A stretch of DNA of 64,000 nucleotides, taken from assembly GCF_900176035.1 (NCBI RefSeq), contig NZ_FWWT01000014.1, forward strand, positions 1 through 64,000, in the 5' to 3' direction. Of this stretch, positions 9,458 to 21,963 are shown piece by piece. Position numbers and translations under genes: made by a program. The notes under the pieces are model-generated. The model did no database searches and had not been told where the DNA came from. It worked only from the letters and a program-made list of their open reading frames with translations. Every line of letters begins with the position of its first letter. Position 1 is the first letter of the stretch. The DNA is from Desulfonispora thiosulfatigenes DSM 11270 (GTDB lineage Bacteria > Bacillota > Peptococcia > Peptococcales > Desulfonisporaceae).

Positions 9458-9508
9458 GGCACAAAAAAAGGGTTATCCCAAATAAAGTTATTTTGAGACA
9501 ACCCTTTT
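9458..9508 (-). terminator. Intrinsic terminator of the universal stress protein gene
   Basis: AAAAGGGTT and AACCCTTTT form the base of a long imperfect hairpin (about 9466-9508). On the minus strand it ends in seven T. It begins 10 bases after the stop codon of the stress protein gene. Confidence 0.85.
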
Positions 9509-9518
9509 ACTTTTACTA

Positions 9519-9959
9519 TTATTTAGCTGGTGCTGATCTTACTACTAATACCGGAACCTTTGAGTGATGTACTACTTTATTAGTTACGCTACCAATTAGG
9601 AATCTCTTCGTTGCTGACATTCCATGTGTACACATGATAATAAAATCACACTCTTCTTTTTCCGCTATATCTAAAACCTTTGCTGCTGGATTTCCAAAAG
9701 CAGTTAAAGTAGTAATTTTAAGATCTAAACCTTCAAACATTTCTCTGGCCTTATCTAAAACTACATTTTTAACTTGATTGTCATATCCTTTAGCATTTTC
9801 TTTAATAGCTTCTTCTTCAATTAGCGTAAATGGAATTTCTGGATCCTGAACATTACAGATAACTATTTCAGCTCCATATTTTGAAGCTAAATCCTTTGCC
9901 ATTTCAAAAGAACATAATTGTAAACCGTTATTATCAATTGGTAATAATATTTTATTCAT
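9519..9959 (-). CDS. Universal stress protein (UspA family)
   Basis: 146 aa, a single Usp domain. The N-terminal strand KILLPID with its acidic residue and the C-terminal THGMSATKRFLIGSVTNKVVHHSKVPVLVV are diagnostic. The nucleotide motif G-2x-G-9x-G-S/T is partly degenerate (GMSA in place of GxxG), so ATP binding is plausible but not assured. Members help cells survive starvation or stress, often as dimers. The ATG follows AAAGGGGG. The gene is monocistronic with its own terminator. Confidence 0.9.
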   Translation of the reverse strand: MNKILLPIDNNGLQLCSFEMAKDLASKYGAEIVICNVQDPEIPFTLIEEEAIKENAKGYDNQVKNVVLDKAREMFEGLDLKITTLTAFGNPAAKVLDIAEKEECDFIIMCTHGMSATKRFLIGSVTNKVVHHSKVPVLVVRSAPAK

Positions 9960-10157
9960 ATATTTTCCCCCTTTAAAATATTGTATTGTGCAGATATTTA
10001 GATATATTATTTATATATATTTCTCTATATTTTTTTATATCCCTTTTTTTAAAAATAATTTTTAAATAAAATATACTTAACTAAGCTATATCGTGCAATC
10101 TTATATTTTCATTATTTATCCTCTTTTAATGAAATGATATCTTATAATAAAATTAAA

Positions 10158-10199
10158 TAAAAAAAGAGTATAAAACCTAAATATAGATTTTACACTCTT
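10158..10199 (-). terminator. Terminator of the Ser-Ser-Arg tRNA operon
   Basis: AAGAGTATAAAACC (10164-10177) pairs with GATTTTACACTCTT (10186-10199) with mismatches near the loop. On the minus strand it is followed by a run of T. It lies 16 bases past tRNA-Arg(ACG). Confidence 0.85.
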
Positions 10200-10214
10200 A
10201 AATATTTTACGTAA

Positions 10215-10291
10215 TGGCGCGCCCGGCAGGATTCGAACCTGCGACCTTCAGATTCGTAGTCTGCTACTCTATCCAGCTGAGCCACGGGCGC
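10215..10291 (-). tRNA. tRNA-Arg (anticodon ACG)
   Basis: 77 nt with encoded CCA (10217-10215). Acceptor GCGCCCG pairs with CGGGCGC, and the anticodon loop CTACGAA gives ACG. It is the standard substrate for A34-to-inosine editing by TadA, which is encoded at 1546-2007. It is the last gene of a three-tRNA operon. Confidence 0.97.
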
Positions 10292-10296
10292 ACAAA

Positions 10297-10390
10297 TGGC
10301 GGAGAGAGAGGGATTTGAACCCTCGATACGGGTTTAAGCCCATATAATCCCTTAGCAGGGGACCGCCTTCGGCCACTCGGCCATCTCTCC
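10297..10390 (-). tRNA. tRNA-Ser (anticodon GCT)
   Basis: 94 nt with encoded CCA and the long variable arm of class II tRNAs. Acceptor GGAGAGA pairs with TCTCTCC. The loop CTGCTAA gives anticodon GCT for AGU/AGC codons. It is separated from tRNA-Arg(ACG) by five bases. Confidence 0.97.
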
Positions 10391-10430
10391 GTGTTTTGTA
10401 ACTTATGAAATTAAATCAACAATAAATAAA

Positions 10431-10520
10431 TGGCGGAGAGGGTGGGATTCGAACCCACGGAACCCGTAAAGGTTCAACGATTTTCAAGACCGCCTCCTTC
10501 AACCGCTCGGACACCCCTCC
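10431..10520 (-). tRNA. tRNA-Ser (anticodon TGA)
   Basis: 90 nt with encoded CCA and a long variable arm. The loop CTTGAAA gives anticodon TGA for UCN codons, mainly UCA. It is the first gene of the tRNA operon and lies just downstream of serS. Confidence 0.97.
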
Positions 10521-10542
10521 AAAACATTTAATTGTTGAATGC

Positions 10543-10579
10543 AAGATTAATATTACCATGAGATCATATAGCATGTCAA
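10543..10579 (-). promoter_or_regulatory. Promoter of the tRNA operon
   Basis: Minus-strand perfect TTGACA (10579-10574), an 18-nt spacer and TAATAT (10555-10550). Transcription should start about 23 nt before tRNA-Ser(TGA). The site lies between the serS terminator and the tRNAs, so the tRNAs are expressed separately from serS. Confidence 0.8.
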
Positions 10580-10621
10580 CTATATTTTGAAAAGTTTTTT
10601 TAAATTTATTTATAAAAGGGT

Positions 10622-10660
10622 AAAAGGTAGCTTTAAATGTTAATTCTAAAGCTACCTTTT
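10622..10660 (-). terminator. Terminator-like hairpin after serS
   Basis: AAAAGGTAGCTTTA (10622-10635) pairs perfectly with 10647-10660 around an 11-nt loop, five bases past the serS stop codon. The following minus-strand sequence has only a short T-run (ACCCTTTTAT), so the stem itself must supply the uridines. Confidence 0.75.
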
Positions 10661-10664
10661 CTCA

Positions 10665-11969
<1,305 letters not shown>

Positions 11970-12011
11970 TTAAAAGAAAGGGAGAAAAATCTCCCTTATC
12001 TAAAATATATT

Positions 12012-13592
12012 TTACAGGCAAACATAGCGAACGTCAAAGATACCTTCTGCTGTACACATAGCCTCTAAAGCTTCGGTTGGAACAGAGTGATCAATACTAA
12101 TAATCATGATTGCTACCCCACCAATTTCTTTTCTTCCTACCTGCATTCCAGCAACGTTTACATCGTATTTTCCTAAGATATTACCAATATGACCAATCAT
12201 ACCTGGTTTGTCATTATGTGGAACGATTAACATATGTTTAGTAGGAGTAGTATCCATTGAGTAATTATCTAATTGTACAAGCTTTGCTTCCCCATTACTA
12301 AAGATAGTACCTGCTAAATTATGAACTACCCCGCTACCTTCAACTTCTAAAGTAATTAAGTTTGCATAGTTCTTTAATGATTCTGTTTTAATTTCTTCTA
12401 CTTTAATTCCTCTATTTTTAGCCACAATAGGTGCATTTACATAGTTTACAGAATCAGCTAGTACTGGTCTTAATAAACCTTTTAAAATAGTATTTGTTAA
12501 AGTTGTTAAATCATACTTAGCTAAATTACCATTATAGTTAATTTTGATTTTTTCAATAGGTTTGTCCATTATTTGCGCGATGAATTTACCCAAAGTTTCT
12601 GAAAGACCAATATAAGGTCCTAATTCATTAATTAATTCTTGGCTAATGCTTGGAATATTAACAGCATTTTTAACTGGTTCACCTTTTAATACTTTTAAGA
12701 CTTCTTCAGCTACGTCTTTAGCTACTGAAAATTGCGCTTCTTCAGTAGAAGCACCTAAATGTGGAGTAGCTATTACTTCTGGTAATTCTAATAATGGATT
12801 ATCAATTGCTGGCTCTTTTAAAAATACGTCGATAGCGGCACCTTTTACTTTGCCTGCTTTAATTGCATCATAAAGAGCAGGTTCATCAATAATTCCACCA
12901 CGAGCACAGTTTAATATTCTTACGCCATCTTTCATCATTGCAATTGTCTCAGCATTAATCATACCCATAGTTTCTTCAGTTTTTGGTAAATGAACGGTAA
13001 TAAAATCACTTGCTGCAAATAATTCTTTTAAATCCATTACCTCTATATCTAATTCCACAGATCTTTCTTTATTAACATAAGGATCATATCCTACTACATT
13101 CATTTGAAAAGCTTTAGCTCTTTGAGCAACTTGACGACCAATTTTACCCAAACCTACTACACCTAATGTTTTATTTCTAAGTTCAACCCCAGTAAATGCT
13201 TTTCTATCCCATACCTTTTCTTGTAGTTTAAAATAAGCTTGTGGGATATTACGAGCTAGGGCAAGCATCATTCCTATAGTATGCTCAGTCGCGGCAATTG
13301 TATTACCATCTGGAGCATTTACAACTACTATTCCCTTTAAGGTAGCAGCATCTAAATCAATATTATCTACCCCTACCCCTGCTCTACCGATTACTTTTAA
13401 ATTAGTAGCACTATCAATAATTGCTTTAGTTATTTTCGTTGCACTTCTTACTAAAATTGCATCATATTCTGGTGCTATTGCGATTATCTCTTCTTCAGTA
13501 CTTTTATATTTATGCACAATCTCCATGGTAGGATCTTCATATAGTGCCTCTAAACCTTCTTGTTCAATTGGATCACATACTAATACTCTCAT
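12012..13592 (-). CDS. serA: D-3-phosphoglycerate dehydrogenase
   Basis: 526 aa, the long form: an NAD-binding catalytic core (1-315), an allosteric substrate-binding-type domain (~320-450) and a C-terminal ACT domain (~455-526) that usually binds serine. It oxidises 3-phosphoglycerate to 3-phosphohydroxypyruvate, the first step of serine synthesis. Visible residues: G147-G149-G152 of the dinucleotide fold, catalytic R231, E260 and H278 in TPHLGAST. The ATG follows the aminotransferase TAA directly, with AAAGGGGG inside the upstream gene, so translation is probably coupled. Feedback by serine is inferred from the ACT domain. Confidence 0.97.
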   Translation of the reverse strand: MRVLVCDPIEQEGLEALYEDPTMEIVHKYKSTEEEIIAIAPEYDAILVRSATKITKAIIDSATNLKVIGRAGVGVDNIDLDAATLKGIVVVNAPDGNTIAATEHTIGMMLALARNIPQAYFKLQEKVWDRKAFTGVELRNKTLGVVGLGKIGRQVAQRAKAFQMNVVGYDPYVNKERSVELDIEVMDLKELFAASDFITVHLPKTEETMGMINAETIAMMKDGVRILNCARGGIIDEPALYDAIKAGKVKGAAIDVFLKEPAIDNPLLELPEVIATPHLGASTEEAQFSVAKDVAEEVLKVLKGEPVKNAVNIPSISQELINELGPYIGLSETLGKFIAQIMDKPIEKIKINYNGNLAKYDLTTLTNTILKGLLRPVLADSVNYVNAPIVAKNRGIKVEEIKTESLKNYANLITLEVEGSGVVHNLAGTIFSNGEAKLVQLDNYSMDTTPTKHMLIVPHNDKPGMIGHIGNILGKYDVNVAGMQVGRKEIGGVAIMIISIDHSVPTEALEAMCTAEGIFDVRYVCL

Positions 13593-14753
13593 TTACATTT
13601 CCCCCTTTAAATTAAGTATAACCTCTTGAGCTGCCTTTACGCCTTGGCCTAACTCTAATTTGTATCCTAATTTATATAAAGCCATTTCTAAATCAGCTAT
13701 AACTGTTAATAAATCAGTTTCTTGCACATATCCCATATGACCTATACGGAATATTTTCCCTTTCAACTCGTCTTGTCCACCTGCAAGTAAAACATTAAAT
13801 TCATTTAGCATAATATTATTAATGTCTTTCCACGCAATATTTTCAGGAACCATTACTGCTGTTACTCCTGGAGAAGCACTTTGTTCATCTTTTACTAAAA
13901 CATCTAAGCCCATAGCCTTTACAGCTTCTCTAATTATTTTTTTAAACTTTAATTGTTGCTTGAATTTTGATTCTAAACCTTGTTCTAAAATAATATCTAA
14001 GGCCTCTTTTAATCCTAAAATTAAATTAGTTGCTGGAGTAAATGGTGTTGTATCCTGGGCATAATTCTTTTTAGCAGCACGTAAATCAAAATAAAAGTTA
14101 AAGCTCGTGCAATTTTCATTTACTTTCCATGCTTTTTCACTAACAGTTATAAATGCAAGTCCTGGAGGAAGCATAAAAGCTTTTTGACTACCTGCAACAA
14201 CTACATCAGCACCTATTTCATCTACTGGTAAATCTGCAACCGCCATTCCAGAAATACTATCCACAATTAACAGTGCTTCATGATCACCCATTGCTTGTTT
14301 AATTGCTTTAACATTATTTACAACTGCAGTTGAAGTTTCATTATGCTGTACAAAAACTGCTTTAATGTCCGGATTTTTAGCTAACATATTTTTAACGTCT
14401 TCAGGATTTGCAGATGTTCCTGCTTCATAATCTACTCTAATTACTTCAGCGCCTACTCTTTGATTAATCTTAACAAATCTATCTCCAAATTTACCATTAA
14501 CCAAAACTAAGACCTTATCATCACGATTAATAAAATTAACTACTGCTGCTTCCATAGCTCCAGAACCAGATGAGGTTAAGATATAAACATCTTGCTCAGT
14601 TTGAAAAACCTTTTTTAAGTTATCAGCAACATCCTTGATAATTGCACTAAACTCCTTTGATCTATGTCCCATACTTGGAGCAGACATTGCCCGTAAAACT
14701 CTTGGCGGAACCATTGTTGGACCAGGAATTAATAATAATTGCTTTTCATACAT
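13593..14753 (-). CDS. Class V PLP aminotransferase (serine-pathway aminotransferase)
   Basis: 386 aa of the alanine-glyoxylate/serine-pyruvate aminotransferase family. The PLP lysine is K191 in GSQKAFMLPPGLAF, with the cofactor aspartate in IVDSISG. Annotations of this family as 'soluble hydrogenase subunit' are historical and not supported here. Because it directly precedes serA behind a serine T-box, it probably supplies the phosphoserine aminotransferase step in place of SerC; a serine-glyoxylate or serine-pyruvate reaction is the alternative. No serB-like phosphatase is adjacent. First gene of the operon. Confidence 0.88.
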   Translation of the reverse strand: MYEKQLLLIPGPTMVPPRVLRAMSAPSMGHRSKEFSAIIKDVADNLKKVFQTEQDVYILTSSGSGAMEAAVVNFINRDDKVLVLVNGKFGDRFVKINQRVGAEVIRVDYEAGTSANPEDVKNMLAKNPDIKAVFVQHNETSTAVVNNVKAIKQAMGDHEALLIVDSISGMAVADLPVDEIGADVVVAGSQKAFMLPPGLAFITVSEKAWKVNENCTSFNFYFDLRAAKKNYAQDTTPFTPATNLILGLKEALDIILEQGLESKFKQQLKFKKIIREAVKAMGLDVLVKDEQSASPGVTAVMVPENIAWKDINNIMLNEFNVLLAGGQDELKGKIFRIGHMGYVQETDLLTVIADLEMALYKLGYKLELGQGVKAAQEVILNLKGEM

Positions 14754-14842
14754 AATTAATCTCTCCCTTAATTTTTAATTTTTACGAATGTTTTTTTATA
14801 ATTAATGACTAAATGTACATATTTTATGTGTAAATTAAAGAC

Positions 14843-15095
14843 AAAAAAACCCGTCCCAAAAAAAATAGGGACGAGTTATATACCCGCGTTGCCACCCTGA
14901 TTAAATAATAGACATAGGTCTACTACTCCTCTCAGCTACACGATAACGGTCATGTAATCCGGTTGTATTCATCATACTCCACTCCAGGGCGGAAATTCCT
15001 TAAAATCCTAATTATTGGTTCGCACCATCCACCAATTCTCTGAAAAAGGTTTTTTAAGTACTTGTTCCCCTTCACCGTGTTTACTTATTTAGCTT
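14843..15095 (-). promoter_or_regulatory. Serine-type T-box riboswitch leader
   Basis: The minus strand carries the T-box sequence AGGGTGGCAACGCGGG (14898-14883), which pairs with the uncharged tRNA acceptor end. It is followed by the terminator CTCGTCCC/GGGACGGG (14850-14874) and seven T (14849-14843). Stem I has the AGTA and GGTGCGAACC motifs. The probable specifier is TCC (Ser) in AATTTCCGCC, followed by a purine as expected; TTC (Phe) in the overlapping register is less likely and conflicts with the downstream serine genes. Uncharged tRNA-Ser should switch on the aminotransferase-serA-serS operon. Confidence 0.93.
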
Positions 15096-15131
15096 AAAAG
15101 GATTTTACTATATATTTCTTGATGTTGTCAA
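15095..15131 (-). promoter_or_regulatory. Promoter of the serine operon
   Basis: Minus-strand perfect TTGACA (15131-15126), an 18-nt spacer and TAAAAT (15107-15102). The start of transcription near 15095 places the whole T-box leader in the transcript. Confidence 0.8.
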
Positions 15132-15151
15132 TAAATTATTAATAACTTTAT

Positions 15152-15715
15152 TTAATAGCTATCTTTTATCATGTTTAGAAAATAACGATAAAATGTTTCT
15201 TCGTTTAAGGGAAAAAAAGAACAAGCTAGAAAATTACCTTGCCTTACCATAATAATCTTATCTTCCGTAGTACATAAAATACCCACATTAGGACTTAGTT
15301 CTTGCACAACAGGAGCATTGATAAATTTGGCTAAAAAAGGTTTATATCCAAGGGCACATATTTTTAATAATTTACTAAATTCTTTTCTTTTATAAAAAAA
15401 CCCATTTTTTCTTACTTTTATATCCATGAAGCCCAAGGAAAATTCTTTGCTATTACTTATTTCTCGAGCTAAAATTAGCATACCAGCTCCTATACCTAAA
15501 ATAGGTAAATCTTGTTTAGCCTTTTCATTTATTTTTTCTATAAGACCCTTTCTTTTTATAAATCTACTTAGAAAAACATTATCTTCCCCTACTATTATTA
15601 AACCTTGTATTTTCTCAAAATCAAGTGGATCTGATATTTTTAATATATTTCCCCCTAAATTTTCTATTAACTTTAAATCTACATAATGGAAATCACCTAT
15701 TACTCCAATTATCAT
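15152..15715 (-). CDS. PdxT-like glutaminase homologue lacking the catalytic residues (predicted pseudoenzyme)
   Basis: 187 aa that align end to end with PdxT, the glutaminase subunit of PLP synthase: GVIG..., GLI, LGIGAGMLILAREI, LGFMDIKVRKNGF, INAPVV and RQGNFLACSFFP all match in register. The catalytic machinery is gone: the nucleophile Cys of GTCAG is Gly (G76 in GIGAG), the HPE His and Glu are F168 and L170, and the PGGES oxyanion loop is VGEDN. It therefore should not hydrolyse glutamine. The fold seems kept, suggesting a binding or scaffold role. No pdxS is nearby. The ATG at 15715 is preferred over an upstream TTG because AGGA then has suitable spacing. Confidence 0.82.
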   Translation of the reverse strand: MIIGVIGDFHYVDLKLIENLGGNILKISDPLDFEKIQGLIIVGEDNVFLSRFIKRKGLIEKINEKAKQDLPILGIGAGMLILAREISNSKEFSLGFMDIKVRKNGFFYKRKEFSKLLKICALGYKPFLAKFINAPVVQELSPNVGILCTTEDKIIMVRQGNFLACSFFPLNEETFYRYFLNMIKDSY

Positions 15716-15787
15716 TTTTATCAATCCTAATTAGCATAATATTGGAAATTTGTTTATATATTATATTAATATTTTCTATAAAGTTTA

Positions 15788-15823
15788 CAAAAAAAAGAAG
15801 ATAATCATTAGAGATTATCTTCT
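15788..15823 (-). terminator. Intrinsic terminator of ackA
   Basis: AGAAGATAATC (15796-15806) pairs perfectly with 15813-15823 around a 6-nt loop. It is followed on the minus strand by eight T. It lies nine bases after the ackA stop codon and separates ackA from the PdxT-like gene. Confidence 0.93.
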
Positions 15824-15831
15824 TTCAATAA

Positions 15832-17025
15832 TTATTTTGTAAGTTCTAAAGTATCACGAGCAATTACTATTTCTTCATTTGTTGGAATTACAAAAGTACG
15901 AACTCTAGCTCTTGCTTTAGATACGTCTTTTTCTTTTCCACGCATATTATTTTCTTCTTCATCCACTTCAATACCGAAGAATTCTAATCCTTTACAAATG
16001 CTTGCGCGCATTCCAGGAGCATTTTCTCCTACGCCTGCAGTAAATACAACCGCGTCAACTCCGCCAATTGCACCAATATATGCACCTATGTATTTTCTTA
16101 CTACATAAGTAAAGTGATCTAAAGCAAGCTGTGCACGATGATTTCCTTCTTCTGCTGCTTTTTCAATATCTCTAAAGTCACTACTTACTCCAGAAATACC
16201 TAATACACCTGATTTTTTATTTAAAATTTCTAAAGCTTGGTCTATGTTGATATCTTCTTTACCCATTAATACTTGGATAACTGCCGGGTCAATATCTCCA
16301 GAACGAGTACCCATAGTTAAACCTTCTAATGGAGTAATACCCATGCTTGTTTCTATACATTTACCATTTTTAATTGCAGCTAGACTAGCACCATTACCTA
16401 AATGGCAAGAAACAATATTTACTTCTTCAACATTTTTTCCTAACATAAATGCTGCTCTTTCAGTGATATATTTATGAGAAGTACCATGGAAACCATATTT
16501 ACGAATTTTATATTTTTCATAATATTCATATGGGATACTATAAATATAAGCATGTTCAGGAATAGTTTGGTGAAAAGCTGTATCAAATGTAGCTACTTGA
16601 GGTACATTTGGCATAATATTTTGGCAAGATTTAATTCCCATAATATTTGCTGGCATATGTAAAGGTCCTAAATCTATTAATTCTTCAATTGTTTTCATAG
16701 TTTCGTCAGTAATTAATACTGATTTATCAAAGTATTCTCCACCATGTAATACACGATGACCTACTGCATCAATTTCATCCATGCTTTTTACAACGCCATG
16801 TTTTTCATCTACTAAAGCATCTAAAACTAATTTAATAGCTACTTCATGGTTTTCCATTTTTTGCTCTACAATAAATTTATCTTTTCCCTCAGGTTTATGG
16901 GTTAAGATTGATCCATCCATACCAATTCTTTCTATAAGTCCAGAAGCTAAAACGCTCTCATCAACCATATTAATGAGTTGGTATTTTAAGGAAGAACTAC
17001 CACAGTTTATAACAAAGACTTTCAT
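15832..17025 (-). CDS. ackA: Acetate kinase
   Basis: 397 aa, full length. It interconverts acetyl phosphate plus ADP with acetate plus ATP, a main ATP-yielding step in anaerobic fermentation. The N-terminal [15 protein letters not shown] and the signature HRVLHGG and [10 protein letters not shown] are present, as is the C-terminal TAGVGENA. The ATG follows AGGGGG. No phosphotransacetylase gene is adjacent, so pta must lie elsewhere. It has its own terminator. Confidence 0.97.
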   Translation of the reverse strand: MKVFVINCGSSSLKYQLINMVDESVLASGLIERIGMDGSILTHKPEGKDKFIVEQKMENHEVAIKLVLDALVDEKHGVVKSMDEIDAVGHRVLHGGEYFDKSVLITDETMKTIEELIDLGPLHMPANIMGIKSCQNIMPNVPQVATFDTAFHQTIPEHAYIYSIPYEYYEKYKIRKYGFHGTSHKYITERAAFMLGKNVEEVNIVSCHLGNGASLAAIKNGKCIETSMGITPLEGLTMGTRSGDIDPAVIQVLMGKEDINIDQALEILNKKSGVLGISGVSSDFRDIEKAAEEGNHRAQLALDHFTYVVRKYIGAYIGAIGGVDAVVFTAGVGENAPGMRASICKGLEFFGIEVDEEENNMRGKEKDVSKARARVRTFVIPTNEEIVIARDTLELTK

Positions 17026-17128
17026 TTACTTACCCCCTAAATAATTTTTCACTATTATATAATTTAACACAGTTATTACACTAGAACAAGTTTACAAATT
17101 AGATTAATTATAAAATTAACAGATTAAT

Positions 17129-19549
17129 TTAATTAACAACTCTTGCAATAGCCATTACTTCATCATCTTCTCCGATATTCATCAAATGTACACCTTGAGT
17201 AGTTCTACTCATAGAAGAAACTTCACTTACTTTTAGTCTGATAATAATTCCTCTTTTAGAAATTAACATTATTTCTTCTTCATCTCTAACTATCTTAGTA
17301 CCTACAAGGAGGCCATTTTTATCAGTTTTTCTCATGGTGATAATACCCTTACCACCTCTATTTTGACTACGATATTCACTTATAGGTGTTTTCTTTCCAT
17401 AGCCATTATCAGAAACAACTAAGACAGAGCCACCTTCTCTTACTCTTTCCATACTAATAACAAAGTCATCCTGTAAGCTGATACCTTTTACTCCTCTAGT
17501 TGTTCTGCCCATTGCTCTTACATCTTCTTCATTAAATCTTATCGCCATCCCTTTACGAGTGCTAAGGATCATATCTTGGCTACCGTCAGTTAATTGAACT
17601 CCTACTAATTCATCATTATCATCTAAACTAATAGCAATAATTCCATCTTTCCTCTGAGAATCATATTGACTTAAATCAGTTTTCTTTACTATTCCATTAC
17701 TAGTAGCAGCAATTAAATACCAATTTGGTGTATATGTTTTAATTGGAATAACAGCTGTGATTTTTTCATCACCTGTTATATTTAAGAGGTTTATAATTGC
17801 CATTCCTTTTGCCTGTCTACTTGATTCTGGTATTTCATATACTTTCTTTCTGTATACTTTACCTTTATTAGTAAAGAATAAAAGATAATGATGTGTAGTT
17901 GTAGTAAATAACATTTCTACAAAGTCTTCTTCTCTAGTGGTCATAGCCGTTATGCCTTTGCCACCTCTTCTTTGACTTTTGTAGTTATCCATCAGCATTC
18001 TTTTTACGTAACCATTATGGCTAATGGTTATAATTACATCTTCTTCAGCTATTAAATCTTCCATGTTTGCATTATCTTCATCTATGCCGATTTCAGATAA
18101 ACGCTCGTCAGAATATTTACTTTTAATTAATGTAATTTCTTCTTTAATAATATTTAATACCATATTTTCATCGCTTAAAACACTTCTTAAATATTCTATT
18201 TTCTTAACTAATTCTGCATATTCTTCATCTAACTTTTCTCTTTCAAGACCAGTTAATCTTTGCAGTCTCATATCTAAAATAGCTTGAGCCTGTTTATCAG
18301 AAAGAACAAACTTATTAATTAAATTTTGTTTAGCTTCTTCTGCATTTTTAGAAGCCCTTATAGTTTTAATAACTTCATCGATATTATCTAAAGCAATTTT
18401 TAAACCCTCTATGATATGAGCCCTAGCTTCAGCTCGCTCTAAATCAAATTTAGTTCTACGTACAATTACATCTTTTTGATGCTCTAAATAATGGTATAAA
18501 ACATCTTTTAAAGTTAAAACCTTTGGTGAACCATTTACAACTGCTAACATAATAATGCTAAAAGTATCTTGTAATTGCGTAAACTTATATAATTGATTTA
18601 AAATAACCTGAGGATTTGCATCTCTCCTTAATTCAACTACAATACGCATACCTGTACGATCAGATTCATCTCGTAAATCCGTAATACCATCTATCTTTTT
18701 ATCGCGTACTAAATCTGCTATTTTTTCAATTAATCTAGCCTTATTTACTAAATATGGAATTTCAGTAACAACAATGCGTATCTTACTATTACTCATTGTT
18801 TCCATATGAGTTCTAGCTCTAACCTTTACAGATCCTCTACCGGTTGTATACGCTGATTTTATTCCTTCTCTTCCCATAATTACTGATCCTGTTGGGAAGT
18901 CTGGACCTTTAACATACTCACATAATTCTTCATTAGTAATTTCGGAATTATCAATTAAAGCAGTAACCCCATCAATTACTTCACCTAAATTATGAGGTGG
19001 TATATTAGTTGCCATCCCTACTGCAATACCCGATGACCCATTTACTAAAAGATTTGGGTAACGAGATGGTAAGACAACTGGTTCTTCTAAAGATTCATCA
19101 TAGTTAGGAATATAATCAATTGTATTTTTTTCAATATCATTTAATAATTCTAGGGATAACTTTGTCATACGAACTTCTGTATAACGCATTGCTGCAGCTG
19201 AGTCACCATCGACAGAACCAAAGTTACCATGACCATCTACTAAAGGATAGCGGGTAGAAAATGTCTGAGCCATACGAACCATAGCATCATAAACTGCTGT
19301 ATCACCATGCGGATGATACTTAGCTAAAACATCCCCAACAACGTGGGCAGACTTTTTATGAGGTTTGTCTGAAGTCATACCATTTTTGTACATTGAATAT
19401 AAAATACGCCTATGCACAGGTTTTAAACCATCCCTAACATCAGGAAGGGCTCTACCTACAATTACACTCATTGCATAGTCAATATATGACTTTCTCATTT
19501 CATCTTCAATATCTATGGGTACTATCCGACCATGATTAAAGTTTTCCAA
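17129..19549 (-). CDS. gyrA: DNA gyrase subunit A
   Basis: 806 aa. GyrA cuts and rejoins DNA during ATP-driven negative supercoiling with GyrB. The catalytic tyrosine is Y123 in [10 protein letters not shown]. The C-terminal half shows six repeats of the beta-pinwheel, including the GyrA-box-type motif QRRGGKGI. Position 84 of the quinolone-determining region is Thr ([11 protein letters not shown]), common in clostridial GyrA. The start is a TTG with AAAGGAG 9 nt upstream. It follows gyrB by 88 bp. Confidence 0.97.
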   Translation of the reverse strand: MENFNHGRIVPIDIEDEMRKSYIDYAMSVIVGRALPDVRDGLKPVHRRILYSMYKNGMTSDKPHKKSAHVVGDVLAKYHPHGDTAVYDAMVRMAQTFSTRYPLVDGHGNFGSVDGDSAAAMRYTEVRMTKLSLELLNDIEKNTIDYIPNYDESLEEPVVLPSRYPNLLVNGSSGIAVGMATNIPPHNLGEVIDGVTALIDNSEITNEELCEYVKGPDFPTGSVIMGREGIKSAYTTGRGSVKVRARTHMETMSNSKIRIVVTEIPYLVNKARLIEKIADLVRDKKIDGITDLRDESDRTGMRIVVELRRDANPQVILNQLYKFTQLQDTFSIIMLAVVNGSPKVLTLKDVLYHYLEHQKDVIVRRTKFDLERAEARAHIIEGLKIALDNIDEVIKTIRASKNAEEAKQNLINKFVLSDKQAQAILDMRLQRLTGLEREKLDEEYAELVKKIEYLRSVLSDENMVLNIIKEEITLIKSKYSDERLSEIGIDEDNANMEDLIAEEDVIITISHNGYVKRMLMDNYKSQRRGGKGITAMTTREEDFVEMLFTTTTHHYLLFFTNKGKVYRKKVYEIPESSRQAKGMAIINLLNITGDEKITAVIPIKTYTPNWYLIAATSNGIVKKTDLSQYDSQRKDGIIAISLDDNDELVGVQLTDGSQDMILSTRKGMAIRFNEEDVRAMGRTTRGVKGISLQDDFVISMERVREGGSVLVVSDNGYGKKTPISEYRSQNRGGKGIITMRKTDKNGLLVGTKIVRDEEEIMLISKRGIIIRLKVSEVSSMSRTTQGVHLMNIGEDDEVMAIARVVN

Positions 19550-19603
19550 GCTTGTTTACTCCTTTCAAAACATCATTTTAAATCATCTTATATGCCAAAA
19601 TAT

Positions 19604-19632
19604 AAAACCCGGTTAACATAAAACCAGGTTTA
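19604..19632 (-). terminator. Weak hairpin between gyrB and gyrA
   Basis: AAACCCGGTT (19605-19614) pairs with AACCAGGTTT (19622-19631) with one mismatch, followed on the minus strand by TTTTATATTTT. It may be a partial terminator that tunes gyrA relative to gyrB. Confidence 0.45.
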
Positions 19633-19637
19633 AAATC

Positions 19638-21593
<1,956 letters not shown>

Positions 21594-21696
21594 TTAATTT
21601 AATAGACCTAAGGACATGATAATCCTATAATAGGATACCATAAAATTCTTATGTCCACAATTTACTGTAAAATAAACATAAATAATGACCAATAAT

Positions 21697-21951
21697 TTAC
21701 TTTAATTCAAAAGCTTTATTAAATCTCTTATTTAAGGTTACTGAAGAAATTGGAGAAAGGTAAACAAACTTAGAGGTAATAATAAAAGTTTTTACTTTTT
21801 CGTCTGATCCAACTTGCTTAATCAAATTATCAAGGCTAGCTAGTTCTAAATATTCTTTAGTAGTCTTAGCCCTAGTAGTTGTATTTTTATCAAAAATTCC
21901 TATAATATCCTTTTTGGGGATAACTATATCCTCACCAATATGTAAAAACAA
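21697..21951 (-). CDS. remB: RemB/YaaB-like regulator (DUF370, RemA family)
   Basis: 84 aa, DUF370/RemA-type fold, in the position of Bacillus yaaB (remB) between recF and gyrB. MFLHIGEDIVIPKKDIIGIFD and the C-terminal VYLSPISSVTLNKR are typical. Family members are small DNA-binding proteins controlling matrix and osmotic-stress genes in Bacillus; the role of this one is inferred. The start is a TTG 7 nt after GGAGG. It is spaced only 12 bp from recF. Confidence 0.88.
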   Translation of the reverse strand: MFLHIGEDIVIPKKDIIGIFDKNTTTRAKTTKEYLELASLDNLIKQVGSDEKVKTFIITSKFVYLSPISSVTLNKRFNKAFELK

Positions 21952-21963
21952 ATTAAGACCTCC

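Noticed and set aside
13593-14753. Soluble hydrogenase subunit (a historical label for this family)
   Set aside because: The sequence is a class V PLP aminotransferase with an intact PLP lysine and no metal-binding hydrogenase motifs.
14880-15060. Phenylalanine T-box (specifier TTC)
   Set aside because: TTC in the overlapping register is followed by C, while TCC is followed by a purine; downstream genes are all for serine.
15152-15715. Active PdxT glutaminase
   Set aside because: The Cys, His and Glu of the triad and the oxyanion loop are all substituted, so it is listed as a pseudoenzyme.
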